From positions 118,746,343-118,810,342 of the forward strand of contig OZ038381.1 in assembly GCA_964036045.1 (NCBI GenBank): DNA of 64,000 nucleotides. Reading direction: 5' to 3'. The stretch is from Eutreptiella sp. 'Long Island Sound 2002' (taxonomy: Eukaryota; Euglenozoa; Euglenophyceae; Eutreptiales; Eutreptiaceae). A program made the translations under genes and the position numbers. Each line of letters starts with the position of its first letter. The first letter of the stretch is position 1. The notes beneath the pieces are model-generated. The model made no database searches and was not told where the DNA came from. It saw nothing but the letters and a program-made list of their open reading frames with translations. Positions 10,835 through 22,700 of this stretch are shown here, in pieces.

Positions 10835-11720
10835 TAGAAAAACTCAGGAAGTTTCTGCCATTGAAAAAGAGTACCACCACCACTCACCAATGAAGCGTCG
10901 ATGATAACCAAGAGCTCACCTTCGGCGTTTGGGATCTCAAGCATGGGAATATTACCCAACTTCTCCTTCAACTACCGGAAGTGCTTCGCCTCCTCTTCTC
11001 CCCAGTGCCACTTCTTGTCCTCTTTCGTCAGGTCCGTGAGCAAGTGGCTGGAATATGTGAAATTAGGTACCTGCCTCCAGTAAAAGTTGCATGCACCAAG
11101 AGAAGAGCGGATGTCTTTAACTCCTCCTGCCTTGTCATCCTGCATTGTGGCTTATAGTATCTGCGCAACCTTGTCCTTCACGGGTCTCAACCATCGCCAA
11201 CTGACTTCAAAGCCCAAATACTCCAGAGACTCCTTCATGAACGCACACTTGCTGAGTTTGACCTTCGGATGACACCCATGGCAGGTGCGCAGGAATTCCT
11301 CCACGAGCTTCAAGTGATCCTCAACCGTGTCTGCACGGAGAAGAACATCGTCAATGTAAGCTTCGATGACCGCTCCACGCTTCAGTGCGTCTTGCAGGGT
11401 TGCCTTTCACTTCATGCGTTGCAGATCCCTCTTCATGAGCTCCTGGAACGTGGCAGGGGTGTTTGCCAGGCCAAAGGGCATAATCCTCCATTTGGAAACT
11501 TGGCTGTTCGGAGCGACAAACGCCGACATGTCCTGGGCCCTGTTTGTCAGCTCGACTTGCCCGAACCCGTTTCCTTGTCCAGTTTGACCTTGCACGGACA
11601 CGCTGAAGCTCTCTCCAGTGCCCTTTCAAGGCTGGGAAAAGTTCCCGAGTGCCTCTTGGTCAGCTTGTTGAACTTACCATAGTGAACCACTAACCGCTTT
11701 GAAGACTTTCCGGGTTTATT
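10835..11720 (-). pseudogene. Ty3/gypsy-like reverse transcriptase and RNase H fragment
   Basis: Read on the minus strand, this gives classic Ty3 RT motifs: MPFGLANTPATFQ (11443-11481), then YIDD for the polymerase site (11347-11358), then a thumb region. Further on come a YWRQVPNF-like stretch and IIDAS, the start of the Ty3 RNase H. At least one frameshift separates the fingers region (about 11560-11700) from the palm, and stop codons break the RNase H part, so it is not functional. No integrase is seen to the left. It is the 3' part of the element whose gag and protease lie at 23962-25356, beyond the 9.45-kb insert. Confidence 0.85.
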
Positions 11721-11852
11721 GAAAAGGAAACAAGGTTAGCAGTGCTTTCGATAGTCCGTCTTGGTATACCCCTCTGTAACCCCTGATGGAACGCACTCAG
11801 AAATCTGCCTCATTCTCTCCTTCGTATCTTCTGCATTGGCAGAACACGGACG

Positions 11853-12575
11853 TCATCTCACCGAGGCATTCTGCTGGTCATCGAGAAGCTCCAGGTCCAT
11901 CGACCTTAACCTCTCCACAGTGGTGGTCGGCAGCAACCGTTCAAAGACCTCATTCCAACGTCTCGGCACTTCTCTGACCCTCTCCTTGTACAGTTCCAGT
12001 GACTTTTTGAAATGCTCCTCAGCCCCACGGTTCGACTTCCGGTACTCATCTCTCTGTGCCGACTTATAAGAAAAAATAGAAGCGGTGACATCCACGTAAA
12101 CGTCTTCGCCCTCCACGAAATAACTCTCGTCCTCCAACAGGTCCCGGACTGTGTCGTTCACAGTGTCGTCCCATGCCAGAGTTCCTTGAGAAGGGCTGTG
12201 ATTGCAGTTGTTTCTCCAACGACCCTTTGCAATCCTTCTGATCTCTTGCTCAGTGACGTCGTGTATACGTTGGTGGACCAAGGCTCGTACTTCTTCAAGT
12301 GCTGATGTTGAGCATGGTCACCCGCAAGGAGTTGCTTTTCCCTTCCCTCCTGCATCCGCAGAGACGTCCAGTTGGTATTTTGCAATTGCCTGGAGCGCAA
12401 AGCACTCGGCATTAGGTGGTGCAGCCTCAAAAATACAACTCCGGACGTCGTGCAAGCATTCATTCAATATCTCCAGTTCAAACTGATTGTCATACCTCAC
12501 ACAGGGTTGTGGCTCCAGGGAAAGGTTGACGTGCCTCTTCTCTTTGGCAGTTGATGCTCTGTGCATCCCCTCCAT
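11853..12575 (-). pseudogene. Unidentified pol middle region between protease side and RT
   Basis: Two minus-strand frames (12318-12575 and 11853-12281) give soluble, charged, protein-like sequence with a helical segment near the end rich in Glu, Arg and Lys. They lie between the NPPW-type domain and the RT of the same element, so they should belong to its polyprotein. I recognise no known domain. The frames are separated by a stop or shift. Much of the first frame recurs in the duplicate at 22765-23031, which shows it is part of the duplicated element body and not an independent gene. Confidence 0.5.
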
Positions 12576-13249
12576 CCCCGGGGTGCTACCGAACGGCGGT
12601 TGATGTCTGCTTGATATCCTGCTTCGAGGTCTGGTGCGCTTTCAGCAACTTGAGCCCCCACTGCCACTTCAGTGTCTCGTTCACCGCCATCAACTTGTCT
12701 TCCATCGTCCCAGACGTCTTGACGTTCCAATTCACAGGTTTTAAGTTCGCCAACTTTATCATCTCGTTCTGAAGCTTCTGGGACTTCCTCCAGTGTTAGG
12801 AGTTCGTCTTCGTGATTATTGGCAGGAGTTGGTGAGACAGCCATATGTGGTGCATCCAGTCCAGGTCTCTTTTCCCAGTTCCTCGGTTCACTATGCGTAG
12901 CCACTTGCAAATGTGTGAGTCGAAATGACTCAATGGTATTTATCCATCAGAAGCATCTATGTAAGACGCAGTAGAGCCCCAACTCCGAGCTGGTAAGGGG
13001 GTCTTGGCCCCATCGGGCCCATACAAAGGCACGTCCGGTGGAGGTACATTGACTTTGGTCAGTTTGTCAAATAGAGGTTGCCACTTCGCTCCTTCACCAG
13101 TCTGCCCCCAGTCCGGTGCCATAACAACCACCTTAGCACGATCTGGAGCGGCTTTGGTGAGCATCTTCAGGATACGAGACCCTGGTGGATTCACCCAGCA
13201 GAGTCCGAGACCTGACCAATGACGAATCATACCCGTAACAGGAATTGAG
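12245..13249. repeat. ~1-kb duplicated retroelement segment, copy A
   Basis: This segment matches 22701-23730 in the same orientation. In the first 330 bases I count about 19 differences, so identity is near 94 percent. Copy A is contiguous on its left with the RT part of the element and ends abruptly at 13249, where the C/A-rich composite block begins. Confidence 0.9.
12940..13249 (-). pseudogene. NPPW-type domain of Ty3-like element, copy A (truncated)
   Basis: The minus strand encodes the same domain as 23413-23841, but the motif reads NPPG (13180-13191) where the other copy has NPPW, and the N-terminal part is cut off at 13249 by the composite block. Downstream come the DWGQTGE and WQPLFDKLT stretches also seen in copy B. 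The missing start and changed motif mark it as non-functional. Confidence 0.7.
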
Positions 13250-14600
13250 CAGCCAAAAACACAACACCAAACCACAGGGCGGTGAGCCACACAGCCAGAC
13301 AGGGACAGCACCACCGAAATACAACACCAAAAGCGACGGCAAGCACACACAGCACCACAAAAAGACACCAGAATACGACACCGCAGCACCACACGATGGC
13401 ACAGCACCACAGGACACAACACAGGGGAGCAGGGCGCCACAACAAGCCGATCAACCACAGGGAAGCACACCAGGACACATACAGCAGAAAGCGCAGCGCC
13501 AGGAAACAAACAACAGGCACAGGCAACGACGCAAACAGACAGCAGGGCACGACAGCACAACACCACGCACCACCCGAGCACCACAGAACACAACACAGCG
13601 GAGCGTGGCACCCAGACACACCACACCAAACCACAGGGCGGCGAGCCACACGGCCAGACAGGGACAGCACCACCGAAACACGACACCGGGAGCCACCGGG
13701 AGACAACAGAGGACAGCCAAGCCAAACAGCACGCACCTGAACACAACAGGCAACAACACACAACACCAGCCAGCGCCAGAGGGGCGAGAGAGCACCGCAC
13801 AGAGAGCAATGACACAGGCACACCAACACAGAACCACACAAGAGGCGCCGCAAAAAGGGAGGCACCCAGAAACACGGCACAAGGAACGACAGCACACGGA
13901 CCACAGGCAGCACGGCTGGACAACACAGCACCGCGCCCAAGGACAGACAGAGCACAACAACACACCACAGCAGCGGACGAGGCAAGACGCGACCCAAGCA
14001 CCGCAACAATACAAACAACAAAGCACAGCACGGCAGAGCACCGAACGGCACAGCGCAACAGAAGCCAGCACAAGAACGCAACGCGACAGGGCCACGCAGA
14101 ACAGCAAGACACACCACGGCCGAGCACCACACAGACCAAAACAGTGGGGACCACCACAGAAAGGCACGGACCAACGAAAAAAAAAAACAAGCAGAGCACA
14201 CAGCAGCACGCGACAGCAGAACACAACAAAAACAGCCCAACAGGACCAAGCGCAACACCGCGCCGGACAGCAAGGCACGAAAGCCCAGCCAAGCACAAGC
14301 ACGCCACACAGCACCAGGCAAAACACACAACGCACCACAGACCGCAGCGCCAACAGCACCACACACCAGCACAAGCCACAGCCACAAACAAACAAAACAA
14401 CACCGCACCGCACAACCGACAAAGAAGACAAAACAACAAACAGAGCAGAAAACAAAAAAAGGCAGGGAACAAAAAAGCTAGGAGCAAAAAAAAAAACAGG
14501 CGGGGGCCGAAAAAAAAAGCAGCAAAAAAGGGGGGGGACGAACAAGACGCCAACGCCCAAGGCACCCCAGGCCGGAAAACACGGAATGACGGAGACAACG
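13250..14600. repeat. C/A-rich imperfect repeat tract
   Basis: The + strand is made of variations on CAGCACCACAG and ACACAAC, nearly free of T. A longer internal duplicate (about 13268-13325 and 13632-13690) is separated by 364 bp. The composition leaves several frames open on both strands over hundreds of codons, and these are not called as genes. A-runs and G-runs end the tract near 14440-14540. Confidence 0.8.
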
Positions 14601-14640
14601 AGGGCGCACAATGGGAAGGAGAAAAAAAAACGAATACACA

Positions 14641-15400
14641 CACAGCAAGCAGGGCGACCCAAGCCCAGAGGAGGTCAAACAAAGAACAAGGACAAAGCGG
14701 TCACAGGAAAAGGTGAGGTGCACCAGAACGCGCCCGGGAGGCCGGCCCGCCTGACACAGCCCAGCAAAGCACGCGCAGGCAGACATGCGCAGGACCCAGG
14801 CGTGGCGTCCTCCGACCCGCAAGGGGAGGTGTCGGCGTCCACAGGAAACAGCCCCGGTGCACCGGCCTACTCCCCCGACGAAAGACGGGCGGTACAGGAA
14901 ACCGGACGTGTCAGTGACCGGGTCAACACACGCCAACCACCGCAGCGTACGCAGCGCAAGACCGACGCTGGAGGGACCCGCCAGGGACAACCCCATCGCG
15001 GGGCCCCACACGGGTACGACGCAGAGCGAGCCCAGAGCCCCTGCCCCGGCAGGGGCCAGCGGCAGGCACAACGAGCCCAGTTCTCGGCCGGCCTCCACGT
15101 GCCCTGCGCAGCCGCACAGTAAAACCCGGGGCGTAAGCCCCCGGGATGGGGAAAGGCACCACGTCGTCAGGAAAGCCGACGGGAGCACCGGAAGCGATCA
15201 GACTGGGCGAGGCGCGGCACATCAAAGCTGAGCCACAAAGCACGCCAGAGAGGCATGCCGCCGGCCAAAACCACGGCACAGGAACAGGTGCCAAGCGACA
15301 ACGGCCACCGGGTGCCGCAAACCCGGGCAGCGCGCACAACACGCAACGAACCACGGCACAGGAACGGGTGCCAGGCAACCCCCAACCCACTCACCCACGC
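14641..15400. repeat. Module M, copy 1
   Basis: This ~0.76-kb more complex sequence begins with CACAGCAAGCAGGGCGACCC and leads into the satellite array. It recurs at 17427-18185, giving a higher-order period of 2786 bp together with the array that follows. No coding domain is seen. Confidence 0.85.
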
Positions 15401-17390
15401 CGCACACCCCAGCCAGGAGTGGCTGGGTACAATCGGAGCGCGCACACAAACACACACACACCCCAACACAAGAGCCAGGAGTGGCGGGGCGCAGCCAAAA
15501 CCCGAGCCCAAGCACACACACCCACACCACACACCCCAGCCAGGAGTGGCGGGGTACAGATGGAGCGCGCAAACAAACACACACACACCCCAACACCCCA
15601 GCCAGGAGTGGCGGGGCGCAGCCGAGACCCGAGCCCAAGCACACACACCCGCACCGCCCAGCCCAGCCAGGAGTGGCGGGGTACAAGCTCAGCGGGCACA
15701 CACAGACACACACACACCCCAACCCCCCAGCCAGGAGTGGCGGGGTGCAGCCGAAAATAGAGCCCAAACACACACACCCACGCCGCACATGCCAGCCAGA
15801 AGTGGTGGGGTACAAGCGGAGCGGGCACACAGACGCACACGCACGCCAACACCCCAGCCAAGAGTGGCGGGGCGCAACCGAAACCCGAGCCCAAGCACAC
15901 ACAGCCACACCGCACACCCCAGCCAGGAGTAGCGGGGTACAAGCAAAGTGGGCACACGAACACACACAGACCCCAACACCCCAGCCAGGAGTGGCGGGGC
16001 GCAGCCGAAACCCGAGCCCAAACACACACACACACACCACACACCCCAGCCAGGAGTGGCGGGGAACAAGCAGAGCGGGCACACGAACACACACACACCC
16101 CAACACCCGAGCCAGGAGAGGCAGGGCGCAGTCAAAACCCAAGCCGGGGCACACACAGCCACACTGAACACCCCAGCCAGGAGTGACGGGGTACAAGCGG
16201 AGCGGGCACACGAAGACACACACACAACAACACCCCAGCCAGGAGTTGCCAGGCGCAACCAAAACCCGAGCCCAAACACACACTCACACCGCACACCCCA
16301 GCCAGGAGTGGCGGGGTACAGGCGGAGCGCGCACACGAAAACACACACACCCGGGCTCCCCGGCCAGGAAAGGCTGTGCGTAGCCGAAAACCGAGCCCAA
16401 GCACACACACCCACACCACACACCCCAGCCAGCAGTGGCGTGGTAAAAGCGGAGCGGGAACACGAGCACACACACACCCCAACACCCCAGCCAAGAGTGG
16501 CGGGGCGCAGCTGAAACCCAAGCCAAAACACACACCCACGGCGCACACCCCAGCCAGGAGTGGCGGGGTACAAGCGGAGCGGGCACACGAACACACACAC
16601 ACACCAACACCCCAGCCAGCAGTCGCGCGGCGCAGCCAAAACCGGAGCCCAAACACACACCCACACACCACACACCCCAGCCAGGAGTGGGAAGGAACAA
16701 GCGGAGCGGGCACAGGAACACACACACACCCCAACACCCCAGCCAGGAGTGGCGCGGCGCAGCCCAGACCCAAGCCCAAGCACAAACACTCACGCCGCAC
16801 ACCCCAGCCAGGATTGGTGGGGTACCAGCGGAGCGCGCAGACAAACACACACACACCCCAACACCTCAGCCAGGAGTGGCGGGGCGCAGCCGAGACCCGA
16901 GCCCAAGCACACACACCCGCACCGCCCAGGCCAGCCAGGAGTGGCGGGGTAGAAGCGGGGCGGGCACACACACACACACACACCCCAACACCCCAGCCAG
17001 GAGTGGCGGGACGCGGCCGAAACCAGAGCCAAGACACACACACCCACGCCGCACACTCCAGCCAGGAGCGGCGGGGTACAAGCGGAGCGGGCACACAGAC
17101 GCGCACACACGCCAACACCCTGGCCAAGAGTGGCAGGGCGCAGCCGAAACCCGAGCCCAAGCACACACAACCACACCGCACACCCCAGCCAGGAGTGGCG
17201 GGGTACAAGCGGAGTGGGCACACGAACACACACACACCCGGACACCCCAGCCAGGGGTGGCAGGGCGCAGCCAAGACCAGAGCCCGAACACACACACACA
17301 CACCACACACCCCAGCCGGGAGTGGCAGGGAACAAGCGGAGCGGGCACACAAACACACACACACCCCAACACCCCAGCCAGGAGAGGCCG
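15401..17390. repeat. 127-bp dimeric satellite, block 1
   Basis: Two related monomers of about 62 and 65 bp alternate. Each starts with CAGCCAGGAGTGGCGGGG and continues either TACAAGCGGAGCGGGCACA or CGCAGCCGAAACCCGAGCC, then a CACACACACCC tract. Anchor spacing measured at 15541, 15603 and 15668 gives a 127-bp dimer. About 31 monomers lie in this block. Because 127 is not a multiple of 3, any open frame changes sequence each dimer. Confidence 0.93.
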
Positions 17391-17426
17391 CACAAAAGGA
17401 AGGAGAAAAAAAAACCAAAAACACAC

Positions 17427-18185
17427 ACAGCAAGCAGGGCGACCCAAGCCCAGAGGAGGCCAAACAAAGAACAAGGACAAAGCAGCCACAGGAAAAGGTG
17501 AGGTGCACCAGAACGCGCCCGCGAGGCCGGCCCGCCCGACACGGCCAAGCAAAGCACGCGCAGTCACACACGCGCGGGACCCCGGCGTGGCGTCCTCCGA
17601 CCGGCAAGGGGAGGTGTCGGCGTCCACAGGAAACAGGCCCGGTGCACCGGCCTACTCCCCTGTCGAAAGACGGGCGGTACGGGAAACCGGAAGTGTCAGT
17701 GACCGGGTCCACACACGCCAACCACCGCAGCGTACGCAGCCCAAGACCGACGCCGGAGGGACCCGCCAGGGACAACCCCATCGCGGGGCCCTGGACGGGT
17801 ACGACGCAGAGCGAGCCCAGAGCCCCTGCCCCGGCAGGGGCCAGCGGCAGGCACAGAGAGCCCGGTTCTCGGCCAGCCTCCACGTGCCCTGCGCAGCCGC
17901 CCAGTAAGACCCAAGGGGGGTAAGCCTCCGGGATGGGGAAAGGCACCACGGCGTCAGCAAAGCCGACCGGTGCACCGGAAGCGACCGGACTGGGCGAGGC
18001 GCGGCGCACCAAAGCGGGGCCACAAAGCACGCCAGAGAGGCATGCCGCCGGCCAAAACCACGGCACAGGAACAGGTGCCAAGCGACAACGGCCACCAGGT
18101 GCCGCACACCCGGGCAGCGCGCACAACACGCAACGAACCACGGCACAGGAACGGGTGCCAGGCAACGCCCAACCCACTCACCCAC
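17427..18185. repeat. Module M, copy 2
   Basis: This is a near copy of 14641-15400 with scattered substitutions, interrupting the satellite. It is preceded by an A-rich joint at about 17395-17426, also matched in copy 1. Confidence 0.85.
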
Positions 18186-21100
18186 GCCGCACACCCCAGC
18201 CAGGAGTGGCGGGGTACAAGCGGAGCGGGCACACAAACACACACACATTCCAACACCAGAGCCAGGAGTGGCGGGGCGCAGCCAAAGCCCGAGCCCAAGC
18301 ACACACACCCACACCACACACCCCAGCCAGAGGTGGCGGGGTACAGGTGGAGCGCGCAAACAAACACACACACACCCCAACACCCCAGCCAGGAGTGGCG
18401 GGGCGCAGCCGAAACTCGAGCCCAGGCACACACACCCGCACCGCCCAGCCCAGCCAGGAGTGGCAGGGTACAAGCTGAGCGGGCACACACAGACACACAC
18501 ACACCCCAACCCCCCAGCCAGGAGTGGCGGGGCGCAGCCGAAAACAGAGCCCAAACACACACACCCACGCCGCACACCCAAGCCAGAAGTGGTGGGGTAC
18601 AAGCGGAGCGGGCACACAGACACACAGGCACGCCAACACCTCAGCCAAGAGTGGCGGGGCGCAGCCGAAACCCGAGCCCAAGCACACACAGCCACACCGC
18701 ACACCCCAGCCAGGAGTAGCGGGGTACAAGCGGAGTGGGCACACGAACACACACAGACCCCAACACCCCAGCCAGGAGTGGCGGGGCGCAGCCGAAACCC
18801 GAGCCCGAACACACACACACACACCACACACCCCAGCCAGGAGTGGCGGGGAACAAGCGGAGCGGGCACACGAACACACACACACCCCAACACCTGAGCC
18901 AGGAGAGGCGGGGCGCAGTCGAAACCCAAGCCCAAGCACACACAGCCACACTGAACACCCCAGCCAGGAGTGGCAGGGTAAAAGCGGAGCGGGGACAAAA
19001 AAGAAACACACACCCTAACACCCCAGCTGAGAGTGGCGGGGCGCAACCAAAACCCGAGCCCAAACACACACCCACGCCGCACAAGCAAGCCAGGAGTGGC
19101 GGGGTACAAGCGGAGCGCGCACACGAAAACACACACACCCCAACACCCCAGCCAGGAAAGGCGGGGCGCAGCCGAAACCAGGGCCCAAGCACACACACCC
19201 ACACCACACACCCCAGCCAGCAGTGGCGGGCTAAAAGCGGAGCGGGCACACGAGCACACGCAGACCCCAACACCCCAGCCAAGAGGGGCGGGGCGCAGCC
19301 AAAACCGAAGCCAAAGCACACACATCCACGGCGCACACCCCAGCCAGGAGTGGCGGGGTACAAGCGGAGCGGGCACACAAACACACACACACACCAACAA
19401 CCCAGCCAGGAGTGGCGGGGCGCAGCCGAAACCCGACCCCAAACACACACGCACACACCACACACCCCAGCCGGGAGTGGCGGGAAACAAGCGGAGCGGG
19501 CACACGAACACACACACACCCCAACATCCCAGCCAGGAGTGGCGGGGCGCAGCCCAGACCCAAGCCCAAGCACAAACACTCACGCCGCAGACCCCAGCCA
19601 GGATTGGTGGGGTACCAGCGGATCGCGCAAACAAACACACACACACCCCAACACCTCAGCCAGGAGCGGCGGGGCGCAGCCGAGACCCGAGCCCAAGCAC
19701 ACACACCCAGGCCGCACACCCCAGCCAGGAGCGGCGGGGTACAAGCGGAGCGGGCACACAGACGCACACACACACCAACACCCCAGCCAAGAGTGGCAGG
19801 GCGCAGCCGAAACCCGAGCCCAAGCACACACAAACACACCGCACACCCCAGCCAGGAGTGGCGGGGTACAAGCGGAGTGGGCACACGAACACACACACAC
19901 CCCAACACCCCAGCCAGGAGTGGCGGGGCGCAGCCAAAACCAGAGCCCGAACGCACACACCCACACCACACACCCCAGCCAGCAGTAACGGGGTACAAGC
20001 AGAGGGGGCACAGGAGCACACACACACCCCAACACCCCAGCCAGGAGTGGCGGGGCGCAGCTGAAACCCAAGCCAAAGCACACACACCCACGGCGCACAT
20101 CCCAGCCAGAAGTGGCAGGGTACACGCGGAGCGGGCACACGAACACACACACACCCCAACATCCCCGCAAGAGTGGCGGGGGGCAGCCAAAACCCGAGCC
20201 CAAGCACACACACCCACGCCGAACACCCCAGCCAGGAGTGGCGGGGTACAAGCAGAGCGGGCACATGAACACACACACACCCGAACACCCGAGCCAGGAG
20301 TGGCAGGGCGCAACCGAAACCCGAGCCAAAGCACACACACCCACACCACGCACCCCAGCCAGCAGTGGCGGGGTACAAGCAGAGGGGGCACAGGAGCACA
20401 CACACACCCCAACACCCCAGCCAGGAGTGGCGGGGCGCAGCTGAAACCCGAGCCAAAGCACACACACCCACGGCGCACATCCCAGCCAGAAGTGGCAGGG
20501 TAGAAGCGGAGCGGGCACACGAACACACACACACCCCAACACCCCCGCAAGAGGGGCGGGGGGCAGCCAAAACCCGAGCCCAAACACACTCGCACACACC
20601 ACACACCCCAGCCAGCAGTGGCGGGAAACAAGTGGAGCGGGCTAACGAACAAACACACACCCCAACACCCCAGCGAGGAGTGGCGGGGCGGAGCCGAGAC
20701 CCAAGCCCGAGCACAAACACCCACGTCGCACACCCCAGCCAGGATTGGCGGGGTACAAGCGGAGAACGCACAAGAACACACACACACACCCCAACACCTA
20801 AGCCAGGAGTGGCGGGGCGCAGCCGAAACCCGAGCCCAAACAAACACACCCACACCACACACCCCAGCCAGGAGTGGTGGGGTACAAGCGGAGCGGGCAC
20901 ACGGGCAAACACACACACCCAACACCCCACCCAGGAAAGGCGGGGCGCAGCCAAAACCCAAGCCCAAGCACACACACCCACGCCTTACACCCCAGCCAGG
21001 AGTGGCAGGGTACAAGCGGAGCGCGCATACGAACACGCACACACCCCAACACCCCAGCCAGGAGTGGCGGGGCGCAGCCGAAACCGGAGCCGAAGCACAC

Positions 21101-22160
21101 ACACCCACATGACACACCCCAGCCAGGAGTGGCGGGGTACAAGCGGAGCGGGCACACGAACACACACACACCCCAACACCCGAGCCAGGAGTGGCGGGGC
21201 GCAGCTGAAACCCGAACCCAAGCACACACACCCACACCACACACCCCAGCCAGGAGTGGTGGGGCGCAGCTGAGACCCAAGCCCAAGCACAAACTCCCAC
21301 GCCGCACACCCCAGCCAGGAGTGGCGGGGTACACGCGGAGGGCGCACAAGAACACACACACACCCCAACACCCCACCCAGGAAAGGCGGGGCGCAGCCGG
21401 AACCTGATCCCAAGCACGCACACCCACGCCGCACACCCCAGCCAGGAGTGGCGGGGTACAAGCGGAGCGCGCACACGAACACAAACACAGCCCAAAACCC
21501 CAGCAAGAAGTTGCGGGGCGCAGCCGAGACCCGAGCCCAAGCACACACACCCACACCACACACCCCAGCCAGGAGTGGCGGGATACAAGCGGAGCGGGCA
21601 CACGAACACACACACACCCCAACACCCCAGCCAGGAGTGGCGGGGCGCAGCCGAAACCTGAGCCCAAGCACACACGCCCACACCACACACCCCAGCCAGG
21701 AGTGGCGGGGTACAAAGGAAGCGGGCACACAAACACACAAACACCCCAACACCCCAGCCAGGAGTGGCGGGGCACAGCCGAAACCCGGCCCCGAGCACAC
21801 ACACCCACGCCGCACACCACAGCCAGGAGTGGCGGGGTATAAGCGGGACGCGCACACAAGCACACACACACCCAAACACCCCAGCCAGGAGTGGCGGGGC
21901 GCAGCCGAAACCCGAGCCGAAACACACACACACACACCACACACCCCAGCTAGAAAAGGCAGGGGTACAAGCGGAGCGCGCGCACGAACACATACACACC
22001 CCAACACCCAAACCAGGAGTGGCGGGGCGCAGCCGAAAGCCGAGCCCAAGCACACACACCCACACCACACACCCCAGCCGGGAGTGGCGGGGTACAAGCA
22101 GAGCGGGGACACAAACACGCACACACCCCATCACCCCAGCCAGGAGTCGCCGGGCGCAGC
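18186..22160. repeat. 127-bp dimeric satellite, block 2
   Basis: This is the same alternating monomers as block 1, about 62 of them. The first ~2 kb parallel block 1 closely, as expected from the 2.79-kb higher-order duplication. Later units carry more substitutions and slips. Minus-strand open frames exceed 1000 codons here only because stop triplets are rare in this sequence. Confidence 0.93.
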
Positions 22161-22700
22161 CGAAACCCGAGCCCAAACACAACGCGGACCCACACACAAA
22201 CACCACACACGAGTAGGAAACCCAGTGTCCATAGCCCGGGCACTGAGGCAGCCCGTGCCATGCAGGTGACCCGGCCAAACGAGATCCGGAGCCCCGGGGT
22301 AAGGCTGCATCCTAAGGCCTGCGCAGCTTTGGGACTCGAGGCCGAGCGTGCGACACCCAAGCGCCTCAGAACCCCAGTTCCAAGAACATGCATGCATGCC
22401 TTGGGAACAGGATACACCAGGAAGTCCGGTGAACCTCTAGGGTTCCGCCCAAAGGAGGGGACGTGCGCAAGCAAGGGGGCACACCCTCCCGGCGAGACAA
22501 GCACGCCACGCTGGCAGCGATCAGCCCTCCCGGTGTTGCCCGGGGCCGCTTTGTTGGGGGCCACCAGTCAGGTCTAGCGGGATGTAAGCCGCCTCCCCTC
22601 TTCACGTGCCGAACCTCTTCCTGTTCGTCACAGGAGCGATGCCAGGGGGAACCATGGGGCGCCTCCCCACGACCAAGTGCACCTACCTACCTACCTACCT
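22161..22700. repeat. Cap of the composite block with (ACCT)5 tail
   Basis: This is about 0.5 kb of non-satellite sequence following the last monomer, ending in five ACCT units at 22681-22700. It includes CATGCATGC and a CCTCCCGGCGAGACAAG block. An inverted, diverged copy lies at 37859-38330, where an (AGGT)4 run marks the same end. A gap of roughly 35 bases separates the two copies near the middle. Confidence 0.85.

Larger units (their letters stand above)
13250..22700. mobile_element. Composite satellite block inserted in the Ty3-like element
   Basis: This 9451-bp block sits exactly between the two ~1-kb duplicates. It consists of a C/A-rich tract, module M, a 127-bp satellite array, a second module M, a longer satellite array and a ~0.5-kb cap ending in (ACCT)5. 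The cap, satellite and, by composition, the C/A-rich tract recur in inverted order at 37859-40890, so the block behaves as one family with a defined end. It has no recognisable transposase or RT. A microsatellite tail at the cap end is typical of non-LTR retroposon 3' ends, but that classification is inference. Confidence 0.65.

Noticed and set aside
13245-15122. A + strand frame of 625 codons rich in Gln, Thr, His and Arg.
   Set aside because: It crosses a C/A-rich tract and module M without a domain, and two other phases and the minus strand are similarly open.
15401-22160. A CRISPR-like array, because of regular short repeats.
   Set aside because: Repeats are adjacent dimers without unique spacers, and the DNA is eukaryotic.
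19231-22278. A minus-strand frame of about 1015 codons over the satellite.
   Set aside because: It follows the 127-bp dimer and consists of Cys/Val/Leu/Trp repeats; other phases and the opposite strand are also open. Composition explains it.
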